A program made the translations under genes and the position numbers. A stretch of DNA of 64,000 nt from Anarhynchus alexandrinus. Lineage: Eukaryota > Chordata > Aves > Charadriiformes > Charadriidae. Numbering within the stretch: the first letter of the stretch is position 1; the number at the start of each line of letters is the position of its first letter. The stretch covers positions 186,001-250,000 of the forward strand of contig VUYV01000228.1 in NCBI GenBank assembly GCA_008711295.1, in the 5' to 3' direction. Shown here piece after piece: positions 1 to 14,600 of the stretch. The notes under the pieces were generated by a model. The model did not search any database, was not told where the DNA came from, and saw only the letters and a list, made by a program, of their open reading frames with translations.

Positions 1-1225
1 TTAAAAAGGGCAAAAAAGCTACCTGATTTAAAGATCAGTGATAAAAACAATACTAAAGCTGAGTGAACTTGGTGGTGCTTGAGCCGTGAGACAAAACACA
101 TATCCCTGTAAGACCAGCAGTATGTTTGTGATGCAGCACCTGCCTGCCCAGCCCTCATTTCTCTGCAAATTTTATAAGCTTCAGGGTCACAGGTGCAAAA
201 CAAGACAATAGCTTATTGAAAATGGCATCAGACAGCACAAGGAGCAGGTGATGGTGTGTTCCCAGCACCACGACAAATGGTGACAGTAAGGTAATTGGGC
301 CAATTGATGGAGGAAATGGGCTCCATACCTGGGCCCAGCAGTTCCTCTTTGTGGTTCCCTAGTTGATTCTCCTCAGATAAAGGCCAGGCAAATGCTTTGT
401 TCACAGAGCACAGAAGATGTGTGACAGATGGTTAATTCCATGTTGGCAGACATCGCCTCTGCAGAATAACCACAAAGTCTGACTGCCACACATGCAGCTG
501 AGCTGAGAACGTGCTTCGTTATCATCCATGCAAGGATGACTTGCAGCAGCGAGCATCCTGTCCAATCTTTCCAACATGAGAAGGAAGCAAGGCTTGCAAC
601 CAGCTGTCCTCTAGTACCTCTCCTGCTATTCTGCACATCCAAACCTGCAAAACCGTATCACTTTTGCACCAGGAGATTTTTTTTTCATCTCTATTTAATT
701 CTGAACAGAGGCAAGTATACCCCTGGAGGATATTAATTTGTTTTTCATGTCCAGTCCTAGGGATGCTTGAAGGCAAAGGAACTCACTGGTAGCCACGTTA
801 TTTGCATTACTGCTCCTTGAAAATAAATAAGCTGGTGGATAGCAGCAGGGGCAAAGGAGTAGGAATGCAGAATTTGTTTCGTAGTGTAGTTAAACATTAT
901 AATTTGGCATTTGACACCATAGTTTGAGCATTTCAGCCATATCACAGCTGTCCCAGTGAGCCTTGAGCAAGATGGCCTTCTCTAAGCTAGGTCTAGTGGG
1001 ACAAAAAAGCAATCTGTGGAACCAGGAGATCCCATGCAACTTCACCATGCTTGCCTGTGAGACCTGCTGTTACAGCCCATCTCATACTCCACAAGCATTC
1101 TGCTGTGTCAGGAAGGTGCCTCTCGTGTCAGATGCACATGGCCCAAGATTGGCATGACCCTGACACTGTCACATGAGCTGGACCTCATGCTTCAGTCTTT
1201 GCATGTCACTTCACCTAACACATAG
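1..1225. other. Unassigned non-coding sequence
   Basis: Only short chance frames in both directions. No splice-bounded coding segment, repeat family or RNA gene was recognised. Confidence 0.5.
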
Positions 1226-2275
1226 CTGTTAGGTTATGTACTCATAGCTTCAGCTCGTCTGCACATCCACAAAGAAGCACAGAAAGACACTGGTGGGAGG
1301 TAAAGAGGGGCTGCTCCCAGGCCCACAATAGGAGCCACCAGCCCACAGAAGGCCCATGTCCACAAGCCCAGAGGAGCACAGTGGCAGGTAAATTAAGGAC
1401 TCCTGAGGAGCTTTGTCCGGCCCCTTCCGGGGCTGTCCTGGGAGAACCATCAGCCCAATGTCCAGGTGTGATACCCACCATGATGAGTCATCAGGAGCAG
1501 CTTTTCAGATCAGGTGTCTGAGGGGCTTTGCTGCCTAGCGCTATGGGACATATTATGGGATGCAGGAGAAGAGCAGTTCTGGATTGCACAGGGCTTATTA
1601 TGTGATGCTTAGGGTAGGAATCAAAGGCAGGAAAAGGGAGAGGCTTAGATGTTTTGGGGAGGACAAAACATGGAAAAAAGAGGGGTAAGGGAATTAAAAG
1701 GGCCAGTTTTGTGTAAATAGTAGGCTAGTCAGTACCCATGTCTAACCATGCCCGGCGGCTGATCAGGACCTGTCTTATCTTCAAAGTAAATTCCTTTCTA
1801 ATGCCTTCCTGGGTGAGGGGTGCTCTGTTCTGTGTGAATGTGTCTCTGGGGGGCTATGAGTGCCAGCAACTGCAAGTCAGACCACAAGTCGGAGGGCAGG
1901 GGGTGCCAGCAGCTTGCAGCAAGTGTGGCTGTGCAAGTGAATGTGTAAGCACTAGCAAAGGTCAAGACAGACAAGATGGTGAATAGGTGAAGTGGCCTGG
2001 GAACAAAGGGTTGAGTGGGTCTACAAGGGCCAGCTCCTGGTGTGACAGTGCCTGTGTGTCTTTAGGAGTGAGACCACAGGGTGGTCATCTATGATATCAG
2101 GGGAGTCCTGGCCAGCTGTGTGTGTGTGATAATCTGTACCAGGAACTGGAGTGGAGCTGTGGCCTCGAAGGCATGTCTGTCCAAGTGAGAGGAACCGTGA
2201 AGACTGGCATCCAGGGGCCAGCTATTGGGTAGACTGGGGGTCTGAGTCCAGCTGCAGGAGGGATCCACCTTGTTC
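1226..2275 (-). repeat. Unclassified GC-rich dispersed repeat, short copy
   Basis: The reverse complement of this interval aligns collinearly by eye, with many small differences, to 44931-46456. Shared landmarks include AAGGTGGATCCCTCC at the start, CTCCGACTTGTGGTCTGACT in the middle, GAACAGAG..CCCCTCACCCAGGAAGG, and GTGCAGA(C/T)GAGCT near the end. This copy lacks roughly 0.5 kb of the internal tandem-like units found in the other. The family is not recognised. It could be an LTR or a non-autonomous element. Confidence 0.8.
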
Positions 2276-5200
2276 CAATTAAATTTTTCCTGTGAATGAC
2301 TACATGTGAAATTTAGAGGCCCCAGCACATACAGATAAACACAAGCACATGCAGTTTGCACCTTTTGTTACTGGTGCAACTTCTGAGCTTTTGTTTCATC
2401 TTTGGCTTCCAGATGAAAATCCTGTGTTTCTCAAACGGCTCTTCCTTAGATCCCTAAAGACCAATACCATCAATCTGTTCATTAACAAAATAAACTAAAA
2501 TCCGTGATTTCATCCACTTTCTGCTCTGTCAAGCATACACATCTCACTTGGTGCTGTCAGAGCTCAACCTCTTCCCTTGGAACCGAGCTCTGGGAATTGA
2601 ACACAGTTTTGTATGCTGGACTGCACTGATCAATTTAGGGGCAGATTAAGAAAGATGAGGATAAACAGTGACTAACCCCAAAGCAGGACTGCATGAAGAA
2701 GTTAAAGAACAGCAGCTAAAGATAGCTTTTCTCCAGTATTGACAGACAGAGGAATCTGACAGTATTCAACAAGCTTCCCTGACCCTGAAATCTGGCTGTG
2801 CTACATGGAAGCAACACTGAAAACAAACATACTTTTGTGAGCAGAGTGCTGTTTAGCATCTGGTTCTTTTGCTACATAGCATGGATGTCTTTTGCTGTTA
2901 TAAAGCAAGCTGCAAATGGATCACCAGCTGGCAAGGAGCACAGATTTGGAATAGAAACCCTTTGCACAGTAAGAGAAAAAACAGATGCATGAGCCTCAAG
3001 GGAAGCCAATAGCTCATACAGATCAGCATTCATGCCTGTTAAGCAAGAAACTGGGCTTAAGCATGGTGTAGGACAAAACCAAGAGGCTTCCTGAATTATA
3101 GTTCTTACAGTGAAAAAGATGTGTTAGCATACAACCAGTACACATGTGACAAAATTAACTGTCACTAGTGTGCATCAGATTATCTGCAGCCACCACCTAC
3201 CCCATCCACTTCTCTGCAGATGTCTAGACCCTGTAGTTATAAGGGGATTTCTAACTGCTTCTGTGCTGCAGTTCACATTATGAATCCACCATTGGTCCAA
3301 CTGCTTGCTCCCAGGGTGGGTTTTTTTGTCAGCTGAGCAGTCCAACACTGTCTTGATCATATTAATAATCCCTGAATGAACCAGGCAAAAAAACCTTGAA
3401 AAGGAGCTGCCAGATTCCCTAAAGCAAAACAGGAGATAAGGGAAAGCCAACCAAAGTGCTCTTTGGTAGATAAAAAAAAAAAAAAGAAAAATTGTAGCAA
3501 AGGCATGAAAATCCAGTTCTAAAATAAGCAGAGCTGTTTCTGGAGTGCGAGATCAAGAAGACTTACAAAAGGTGGAACGAGCAAGGAGCCTGAACATGGT
3601 ATAAACCTATGAGGACTTTGAATGCAGGAGCTGAGCCTGCTTTCATGGTGAAATCTGGCAGCCCTGTGCTCTCTAGACTCCCATGAGACTCTGCTAGAAG
3701 ATGGGTGGGATCTAGCTGACAGCAGCTCTGGATCAGTTCTAAGTTTAGAATATTTGCATGCATCTCTGATAAAACTGATCTGTCACAGGGTTGATGGATA
3801 GATGGACCATTGAATTGTCAGTTAATGACTACACCGTAGCTGTCACTTTGATGGTGTGGCATGCCCACTCTATGAAAAATACAACTTCTCTGCTCTGATG
3901 CTGTCTGGCCAGCAGCTGTCCATCAAGCTATGTGTTGCCCCATCTTTGGATGCCCTTCTTGTTAATTCCTGGGCTTGCCTTTCCCACTGGTTGTTTCATC
4001 ACAGCAGAGGTGCTCCAGCAACCCTGGAACATGCCAGGACACAGCTTTTTCCTCACTATCTGCAACTGGCCACCTCAGAGTTTCTAACCAACGATCTGAC
4101 TCCATCACAGCCACATGACTTAATACTGGACTTCTTGCACTAGCTTCTGCATTAGGGCAGTTGGGTCACCAGGACATTTGCCATGATACATGCTCAGCAC
4201 CCCGCAACATCCAAGGGAAAATTAAGACATATTCAACACAAAATCCAAAGCATCCTCATGTACTCCAACAGACATTTCCCTACTAGTCTCTCACTTCCAT
4301 TGTGCCCTTTTCCATTTAGCTAATTACTTTACACACATAAAACACATATACTTCTCAGTCATCCCAAGTACCTGCTGTGAACCCTGTGCTTTTTATGTGG
4401 TCCAAGCACAGTCTTCAATGTTTCCCAGTCAGCTCACCCTTCCTGACGGCTTTCAGGATCGTCTGTAGAATTCTGTTTTTTCTTTGACAGGTAACAAACA
4501 ACCTTCAAATTGTCTATTATTAGTTATGTAACAGTGATTGTCCTTTCAGATCTACACCCACAATAATTATATTTCGTGTTTTCCAGGCACTTCGTCTACA
4601 CAGTTCCTACCTCTTTCCATGAATTGTGGATAACATTCATTAGTAATAAAACCAGCCTCTGGTCCCAATTCCAATCACAAAAAACAGACAACTGTACATA
4701 ATTTATACCATCATAAGTATCTATGTATGCAATTTGTACAAACAAAACTGATCGTGACTAGCTTTCCTGCCCCTCACTGTCTCTTATTCCCAAACACACC
4801 GTCTCTTAAGTCAGTGGTACGGGCCCTGATCTGTCCCACAGCTACTCAGAATCTCACAAGACATTTTTATTCAGCATTTGTTTAGCAGCAAGATCCTTAT
4901 TCCCCACTGCCCGTGGGGAAATTGCGTGGGGCTGCTGCTTGGCTGCAAAAGCCTACAGGATGCACTCCAGTGTGATCAGAGAGCTCTTTGCCTTGAAGCC
5001 AGACAGTGGTTGAAGGAAAGACACACACTTGGATCCCTGACCCTGCTCTAAACCAGGCACTCCATGACAGCTGGCACCTGTGCAAGGAAGGTCTCTGGTT
5101 TCTCTGGGACAGTCATAGAAGCAGATTAAACTTTAACCCTGGCAATTAAAAACTACAGGAATATGCTGATGTTCTGGCCAGCAAAGACAGATGCATCTCA

Positions 5201-8200
5201 GAGACCGGCCATGCACTGGGTGATCTCTGCGCTGTGCCAGAAGCACAGGGCTGTGCTTAAGGTGCCTCTGCATCTCACATCCCCTCTGCAGGGTTGGGCT
5301 TCCCTGTCACAGGAGGGCATTAGCACTTCCCAAGAGCCACTTCACCAAGCACCTCCAGCTCCTAGTGTGATGCAGAAAGCTGAACTGTCATCCACACCAT
5401 TTTGCTATGCTTCATACAGAAGTTCTGTCATTTCCCTGTTTTTCTTTCTAAGCATGCCCATGTGAATGTCTGGCTTCTGCAACTCTGGTTTAACTTAACC
5501 AAGGCAGCTTTTCCAGCAGCTGCCATTGCTTCCTTGGCTTTGCCATTTTGCCTAGCATGACAAAGTTTAAAAAAGCCTGCGCTGCTCTGAGTTAATGCTC
5601 CACTATGTGCTCAATTTCAATGGTAAGCTAGGAACACACAGCAGTTTTGCGAACACTTGTAACCTGTTTTCCTGAACATGGAAAGACCTTGTTTACAGCT
5701 GTGCCTGCCATCAGACCATGTCAGTTCCAGGGCAAAGCACAGCTCTTATTGCTCAAGACAATATGGAGAGCATACCAGCCAGACATTTCCAGATACAGAG
5801 TCATCAACTGTAAGAAAGGTCAAGCGTATGTGCAAAACATGCTGCAGGATCCATGTTCACCTAGTCTGTCAGCCACATCAGTAATTTCAGCTTCATCCAA
5901 TCAACCAGATAATTAGCTCCTTTTCCTCTCGCTGTCTCCTCTCTTCCCCTCTTCTCATTTCATCGTTGTATAATCATGACAGATCTCCAGCCAGGCCGGC
6001 TTTGCAGCCACCTCTCACATGTTCTCTCCCCAATGCCATCTTGTGAATCATGAACACCAAGGGGGTGGATGTGTGTTTGCAAAATTACATCACCATGCCC
6101 AGTGGGGGGAGCACTGGACTAGCAACTTCTACAGCTTTCTTCAGCCCAAAGCAGCGTTAAGAGCTCTGGCACATGTTTGGTCTGGCAGAGGAACTCGCTG
6201 GCCTCAACCTCTAACCCTAGCACTCTTTTGACAAAAAGAAGGACAAATTCAGGTATGGTTGGCATCTTGTCTCCTCCAAAACATCACCAGGATGCACAGG
6301 TCAGATATTCGCACAAATGGCTTGTGAGATGCTTGTGTGTACACCTAGAACTGGACTTGTCTTCTCCCAGGAGCAGGAAGCTGCTCTGTGGAGCACACAG
6401 CATAAGAACTGTTTCTGTTTCCCCCCTCTAGGTGAAGTGAGTGAAGCAGCAGGAAAGTCAGGCACAGGACCAGCTACAGCTCACTAGAGTTTCCTGCACA
6501 AGAAGGCCTTGAAGGCAACAGCCCAGTGACAGGGAAGACCCTGTAGAAGCAGGAAGTGGGTCATACTCTTCTGTCTCCTTGGCTGCAGTTTGGGTCCAGG
6601 ATAAAGCCATGGTGATGAGCTGAAGCTCAGCAGGTGCCTCAAGGCATGTGGAGGAGGTGGAGGGGCAGATGGAACCAGGACAGAAGGAGATTTCCCTACA
6701 GTTGTAGTGAAATCTTCATACTTCGGGGCCCGAACAAGCAGCCGCCTGTGGAAAAGAGCACCTCACAATGGGGGAGAAAGACTCTAGTCCCAAGACCCCC
6801 AACCTAAATTGGCTGCTTTTAAGAGTTTCTCATGTGCTGTGACATTCAAGAAGCCTGAAAAAGACAGACAGGTGAATTCACTTGGCAGTACGCAGCAGAA
6901 GTGCCAGAAATGCACTGGAGCCGGAACAGCTCCACCACAAGAGTGTCACCTCTAATAAACGTGCATGTGCTGACACTGGAACATCAAACAGATCACGGTA
7001 AGTGACCAGGGAAAGATGAAGAAAGTTGATGAGACTTCCTCATATCCAGCAAGAAGAGCTCCCCCACCAGAGACAAAGCCAGTCAACCCATCAAAGCCAA
7101 AGAAGCAAGACGACAAGGCCCAAGGCAAGCTGAAAGCACACTTTGCTAAGGAGGACCCCAGAGATCAGACCAATGATACTGAGATGCCAGTACGCTATGG
7201 AAAATGCTGAAGAAGGGACCATCTAGTATCTCTGTGAACTTTCTGCAGGGCAATGTGAGATATCATAGTTGCCCATCACAGAACCCAAACTCCCCTGCCA
7301 GCAATTCTTTTCATGTGTTTAGCCTCCAGCCATTCAGGCTAAAACTAGCAAAATTTCTGTAAGACTTTGGGAACCAGAGTAGAACTATGTAAACCGTGTC
7401 TGAACACAAGAATCCTCTAATCCCAAAAGCTCTTGAAGAAAGCAATGGTGAAGCATGTGTGTCAAGATCTGTTGAGGTGCCAGTGGTAGAGGGTCCAGAA
7501 AAAACTACTCAGTGTCTTTGGTTCAAACCAATATTATCACCACTTTCAAGCAATACCCACTGCTGCAATAAAATCCAGAGACAGCCTCAAAGCTGATCAG
7601 AGGAAACAGTTGAAATCATCAGGTCTCAGATGTTGCAGCTGTAGACCATAGGGCTGAAATGAAGCAGAGAAAGGAATCTTTTCCGGAGGATGTGAAGGCA
7701 GGACCAGGGGACACATTCTACTTGACATCCAGGTTCACTACTATACTATCAGTCTGTTTCCAGGCACTCAGAAATCAGCAAAACACATTTAAAACAATAA
7801 TCCAAGTAATGCTGTGATAATCCATTGCAGCTGGTTACAAAGACATTGCTTAAATGGGAAAACAAAATATATTGTATAGTGAAATATACCAAAGCAGAAA
7901 TTTTGGTCTGCATCCTGCTGAGAATTAGCAGAACAGCCCAGAAGCAGAGAGATTATTTGCTGCATCAGCAGTCAGCATTTTTCACAACAGCAATGGAGAT
8001 ATTCTTATGGTACAGCCTTAGAGAATCCAGAATCAAAGGTTTTCTGTTATCTTGAATGGAGGAGTCAAAATTCAGGCAAGGGACAGTATGCTTTGCATCA
8101 AAGGAGAAAAATAAGTAAATAAATAGCCTTAAAGGCTTTCATGAAAACGAAGCTTCTCTCTCCTCAGGTGTGCAAAGGAACAATTACATGCTATAGGCAG

Positions 8201-8773
8201 AGGCAGAAAACAAGAGGTGAGGCTGCAAAAGGGCAGCATCTCCTCATGAAAACCACCCATTCAGCCTTCCTGTTGAAGCCAGTTGCTTGGATTTTTGTTC
8301 TGTTCTTGTTTTCATGGATATGGTTTATGTTTGGATACATCAACATACAATCATTACACACAATGTACAAAGCACAGACATGTCTAATTCAAATCCATTA
8401 ACACAACATCTCTACACAGTAACAGTGCAAGTCCCAAGAATACAGTCATGTGAGACTAGACATGTTGAGATCAATGTGGCCTCAGAGTACTCTTGTAACC
8501 TTTTTTTTTTCTTTTTTCCTCTCTACTAAGGCCAGGCCACTGCTTGAATTTCTCACAGCAAAACTGATTAAAAGGAAGCTTGAAGGAAAAAAAAAAATCA
8601 AGAAAAGATAAAGCTAAGTAAGGTCCATGTTAGAAATTAAAGACATGCAGGGACTTTTTACATAAAGGATCAATTCAGATGTGGTCCTGGATTAAGCTTA
8701 ACTGAGTTGAGATCAGTTTAATCCTGAGTGACTGTGTCCACACCAGGGTTTAAACAACTGCATTTATTTATTT
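2276..8773. other. Unassigned non-coding sequence
   Basis: No host gene was recognised. Frames of up to 100 codons (for example 5163-5465 and 3856-4143) have no family motifs and no matching splice structure. Short homopolymer runs occur at about 3471-3484 (A) and 8501-8520 (T-rich). In mammals the neighbour on this side of PCGF3 is CPLX1; its last exon was looked for and not seen. Confidence 0.5.
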
Positions 8774-9319
8774 TCCTGGTGAGACCCCGCCTGGAGCACT
8801 GCATCTAGCCCTGGAGCCCCCAGCACAGGATAGACAAGGACCTATTGGAGTGAGTCCAGAGGAGGGCCACAAAGATGATCCGAGGGCTGGAGCACCTCTC
8901 CTATGAGGAGAGGCTGAAGGAGTTGGGGTTTTTCAGCCTGGAGAAGAGAAGGCTCCAGGGAGATCCTATTGCGGCCTTCCAGTCCCTAAAGGGGGCCTAC
9001 AGGAGAGCTGGGGAAGGACTTTTTACTAGGGCATGTTGTGATAGGACGAGGGGGAATGGCTTCAAACTGGAAGAGGGCAGGTTTAGATTGAACATTAGGA
9101 AGAAGTTTTTCACTTTGAGGGTGGTAAGGCACTGGAACAGGTTGCCCAGAGAGGTTGTTGAGGCCCCAACCCTGGAGGTGTTCAAGGCCAGGCTGGACGT
9201 GGCCTTGGGCAACCTGGTCTAGTGGGAGGTGTCCCTGCCTATGGCAGGGGGATTGGAACTCGATGATCTTCCAAGGTCCTTTCCAATCTAAACCATTCTA
9301 TGATTCTATGAGTCTATGA
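8774..9319 (+). mobile_element. CR1 LINE, 5'-truncated 3' end
   Basis: Starts at the [13 protein letters not shown] region of the CR1 reverse-transcriptase C-terminus. The frame at 8875-9222 encodes [20 protein letters not shown] and continues to the end of the ORF. It ends in the CR1 terminal octamer repeats (ATTCTATGATTCTATGAGTCTATG). It is a dead 5'-truncated copy of about 0.55 kb, in the opposite orientation to PCGF3 and just beyond the possible distal 3' UTR. Confidence 0.95.
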
Positions 9320-11638
9320 TTTATCTACCTTAAGTTTACATATTCAATTAATATGGATTACTTTTTCCTGACTGCTCCAATCACAAGGAAACCTTGAGGA
9401 ATTTATTGCACAGAACCAGATATTCCACTTGTAAGTAGAATAGCTTTTTATAGCAGAATACTCAATCAGTGTTATGAGAGAGTATCAGTTACACACAAAA
9501 CAAGAAATACCAGTTAGAGCTTTCTCATGTTAAATTCCCTCTGGGGAAAAAATGCAGTTGGCTGCTATTAGCTGCAGAGCAGGTTTATGCTTTCATGGCT
9601 AGATAACTTGACTATTAGCACAATTTCTTGTTGTGAGGCTTGGGAATTTCAGTCAAACTGAAATTGTTTTTACTCTTATTTATTAGATTAGCACCATGTT
9701 CAGGTAACAAGGGGAGTTAGTTTGGTTCCATCATGTATTTCTGTTGTCTAGGTTTTGCAGTCTAGTTTTAAATGACTCATTTCAAACGAAACAAAGAAAT
9801 GGCAATAAAACATTGAAGAAGTTAGTATTTTTCTGTCCAAATCAAAGCCAGAGAACAGTCTGAATTTCTACACGTATATTTTACATAGGACAATACAAAC
9901 TGACTTACAAAACAATTTTTGCCACAACCATTTCAAAGGTCATGTTCACAACAGATGCTGATGGTGGTGCTTTAATCATTCCTGAAGTGAGGTACACAGG
10001 TAAGTCATTTGTCCTGCAAACCTGAGCAATTTTTTTCATGATACGTGTGCTGAATAAAGAGACCACAACTTGTGTACAGCACTAAGTGACTATATACTTC
10101 TGCTTGCACAGGAGAAGACAGCTTCTGTCATCTCTTAACTACTCCAGCATTTACAGACGTCAGAAAATCATGCTCCCATGAAAGAGAATGTTCAAGCACA
10201 TCTTCTCTAGACTCCTGTAACAGTTGCTGAAAATGCAAGAGAGAAAGAAGCAGGCTGAGCCAAGCCCATCACTGGTTAGATAGATGGAAGCAACCAGTAG
10301 TACAAAGTTCGAGGAAGTGTTAGAATCACTAATAATAAGAGCATGGAAGATTTACAAAATGTAACGCTTGCTCAATTAGCACTAACACTTACTCACTTTT
10401 AAGTGACTGTACACAGGCAAAGGGACCTTTCTGGAGTAAGTCTCTCAAGCTGGCATTTAAATTAGGTTAGTAAGTGGCAAATACCTGATTTCCTCGAGAC
10501 AATTATACATTGGTACTATCAGTGCAAATAAGAAATATGTGTATAAATAAACCCCTGACTTCACTGACTTGGCAGTTCCTAACAAGCCAATAGCAGGAAT
10601 AAAAGCCCTTGCTGCCCTCTCAGTATGTATAGAGCAGTTCACAAGGTATACAATTGAATTACTGCATGTAGATACTGCAAGAAAACTACTGTAGCATCTG
10701 CTTTGCAGCTTTACTGTAATTATCTCGACTGGGCATTTCAGTTGCCTAAAAATTCCCACATACCTTTGATCTGTTCCGGTATTAAAATACAACTCAAGAA
10801 TCTGGAAGGAAAAATCTTGAAGTTACAAAAACGGCAAGCGCCAGTGTTTGCCAAATACCACAACAGACCAATTTTTTCAAAGGCAAAACATATTCAGTTC
10901 ATTAATTAAAGCTTTCTGTAAGTAAAAGACCTTTTCTTCCCCTAGCAGCTCACCAAAGTAACATGCTTTTCAATTTGGCATGTGTCTAAGTGACTGTCTG
11001 TGTTCCAGAATGCTGCAGTTGTCCCTTGTGCATCAACATCACCAGTTAAGGGTGAGACTGAAAATAACACATACAGGTCATACAGGTCAGGTAAGTTCCC
11101 TTCTATCCACAGATACATAAATATAACAAGGAAACTGTTTCTCCTCTCTGTAGCTGAAGCCATTTAGTTTCCTAACGGGCAGTTACTGGCCACCCACTTG
11201 TCACAGACATATTGCCATTCTGTGCAGTGCAGTAGTACCTAGGGCCATGCTTGTGTTCTGAGTGAAAGGCTGATTATGACAATGCAATGCCATACCACGA
11301 CTGTTTCAGCCACGCTGTGTTTGTTCAGTGCTATGATATTATGGCTAGTTCCTTATGTTCTTGGGGAAAAATGGGACAATAACTTCCAGCCTGATAGTAT
11401 TTCAGTTAGTTTCTCTGCTTTTATTAACAAGCATATAATATTAATTGGCAAAACACTGGATACAAGCTTCACTATCATAAAATCAAAACATTAAGCAATA
11501 ATCCCCAAAGGCTTATTCAGACAAAACTATCCACCAATAGTACAAAAATTACACAGCAACACAAAGCATAAAAAAATGTAAACTTTCAAATGAAGCTAAG
11601 CCAAAAATATGATTTTACACTGTGACAGTTCCAGAATC
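9320..11638. other. Repeat-free non-coding stretch, possible distal 3' UTR
   Basis: No recognised element. The 111-codon minus frame at 10457-10792 has no recognisable motif. Minus-strand AATAAA signals at 11420-11425, 9679-9684 and 9402-9407 leave open that PCGF3 transcripts extend this far. Confidence 0.35.
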
Positions 11639-14600
11639 TTTATTATGCCACATATGAGGATAAAGGCTTAGTGGTTACACTGGCTTATTGTCCCTTACCG
11701 GTAAAATAATCTTGTTGCAGAAGGAAAGAACAAACTCTCCTTTTGTCCAGATAAGTCACTTGAATTCAATACTCCATTAAACCAATGCTTTGATTTTCAA
11801 ATAAAAATTAAAAATCCCCTGGAACATCAGCATTCAAAAAATCAGGGCTCCTTCCTTCAGCCACACCTAACTCTTTGCATGAATGATCCCACTGGTTTCT
11901 GTGGAATCATCCAGGTTATTAGTAAAGTTCAGGTTGTGTTTATAGTGTTTATAGAATTGGACATTTAGTTCCTACCCTACCACTAGGATCCGGACAGGTC
12001 ACTGTGGCTTTGACAGATTTCCAAGAAGTCCTAAGGATGATCAAACATGGATCGAATAGCAGGACCAGAGCTTTTAATTTGTATATGAAATAAACAATAA
12101 CTCCACAGTAAAACATTACTGTTGATATGCCACAAGATGCAAGTTCCTAGAAAGTGTTTGTACTGATTGCAAGTTTTGATTAAAGCAGAGATTGAAGCAT
12201 TGTTCCATGTTCCTTAACATTGTTTTCTCTGCAATTTTTTACTTCAACAACAGATCTCATGACCTTAGTTAACTATATCTTACATAGAGATTCTAGTGTA
12301 TGGGACTTTTTTGCCCTGTTACCAACTTTATGCAGACTAACTGAAGTGTAGGTTGCATTAACATTTCCAGTGAAACATCCAAACTGAAGTGATTACCTGA
12401 GGAAATACAGAAACTTGATTCTTCTGTACAGTTGAGCCTTCTGTACAAAATGCTTTAAAAGTACTTATTAAGATTCATCTTGCTGATGTACAGACTGGTT
12501 GGCTTTTTCCTATTTAGCTCAATGGTAAGATGCATAATGCTGTAAAATAGGCTAGTTGTACGGTTATATTTATCATCCAGTAGAAAAAACTCAATGAATC
12601 TCCTAGGACTAACTATGTTGTTATAAAGACAGTAAGAGCCAGATAAGCTTTCAAAGGCTTATAGCCTATTGGAAAAAAATAGCACCATCATAGTCGTAGT
12701 CTGATATTTTTTATGGTCCTATATCCCCAGACATGATAGTGTTGTGTATACTATTGCGCAACCAATAAAAATAAATATTCCCAGGTTTGATGGTACACAA
12801 ATATACCAGACATAACAATGGCACAAAGTATTTTCAGATAGTCTGCAAGTCTTGCCCATTGCTTCCACAATTCACATTAAGGTTTCTTGCAAGATCATTT
12901 ATTTTAAAATATTGCTGACAGATAGTTCTTGTACTTACACAAATTTAAATCCCACACTTCACTCTTAAAATAAAAAAGGAACAAATCAAAAAACAATTCC
13001 CCAAATAATAGCCCCAAACAAACCCTCATTTGAACAAGTGAGAAAAGCCATCTACATTCCTTTTAAATGTAACAGTAAGTAGATGCTACATTTACAATTT
13101 AAACATATGCCTAATAAATGCATGTTTCAAACCTATTGCACAAAAGCATAAGTAATGCTCTTTATCCATACAAAACAAAAACGTACAAATAAAAGCTACT
13201 CAAACTCAATGTAAAAGAAGAAGCTTGTAAAAACATCTTACAATTTCATTTTATATGCCCGTAAATAAAGCTGGACCAGTGAAACCAAAAATACTTCAAT
13301 GGTAAAATAAGACAGAAGGCTTAAAATAGAATAAATAATTTTATAAAGTTAAAATTTAGAACCCCAAATCTTATTTAAATTCAATATTATATATTCTATC
13401 TGAATTCTCTATTTTTAATGAAACTATATTTAATGAGACTTTGAGCCTGGGTGATTCAACAGTCTCACTGCTGATGAGTATAATGCAACAAGATACTTCT
13501 TTACTGCAATTATTTACCAGCTTAAGCAATTGTGAAAACTACTTCACAGTAATAGCATCTTCATGAAAGCCAAAATAAACTAACATAATCTCACTAGAAT
13601 TAAGAGATATCTATGTTGAGTTCAAATTTTAGTCCAACTTTGAACAGTATCAGGGTTATTTTACCCAATATGATCTTGATTTAAATTAACTGTCTCTTAA
13701 GCTTCACAGAAGTGAAACAAGGCTCTGACCCAAAGGAAATCTGCCTCTGACCTCAATTCAATTGCATTGTAGTCTTTTAGTAAGGCTAAAGGAAGTAAAC
13801 ATATGGTCCAGACACAGTCACATCCCTCCTGAGGGAAAGAGTTTCTGTAGCAAAGATGTTGTGACATGTGATTTAGAAAAATAACTGGATGGTTTTGTTG
13901 ATTGAAAAAGCAGTTACACACAATTATGAGCAAAAAATGCAGCTGTAGGTATTAATACTGTCTTGATTTTATGTATCCATATAGGTATAAACAGAGTTTT
14001 CAATATATTAATAGCACCATAACAAATTCAAGTGATTCTTAAGATGTTTATAAACTTATAAATATATGTTCTGTACTATAGATTGTTACAGCAAGAGATA
14101 GATTTGAAAGGCTTCTGAATCTGTGTGTTCATAACTCGTTTCTCAGTTGCACAAGTACACAGGAAAGTACTAAAATCCCAACATCCTTTAACAGCACTGC
14201 ATCAATATCTAGTTGTACAAAAAGTTTCTGCAGTACACACTCTGAGGTAGACATATCTCACACATATATATATTTGTTTTTATGTATATGTATACCCTGA
14301 TTAAGGTGGTTAATCAGAATGTTGTCTGGCAGCTTTCATTTTATGTCTACATCAGGTACAGCCAGTGTCTGTACACTCAGGGTGCACAGAAGGTGGACAC
14401 TTACATCCCTGCTCATATTCTCAGTGCGTCAGTGGCTACAGGCAGTCCCTTACTTACACTAGGACAATAACAACCACATAAGCAACTCCAGAAAGACCCA
14501 GTATGTCAGTTTGTGTACACATCCATACCACCTGCATTCACTGCTTCATGAAAAGATTATAAAAATGGTAGCCCATGATCTCATTTGTTCTCTTCTGCCA

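Noticed and set aside
7016..7210. 64-codon plus-strand frame rich in K, P and D, superficially like an HMGN or nuclear protein fragment
   Set aside because: The RRSARLSAKP-type nucleosome-binding motif is absent, there are no splice sites or flanking homology, and the length is within chance expectation.
1..8773. Search for the neighbouring gene CPLX1, expected on this side from mammalian gene order
   Set aside because: No segment matching a complexin C-terminal exon was seen on the plus strand. The gene is probably outside the window or rearranged.
10457..10792. 111-codon minus-strand frame below the PCGF3 stop
   Set aside because: No recognisable domain or start context, and it lies in probable 3' UTR or intergenic sequence. 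Best read as a chance frame.
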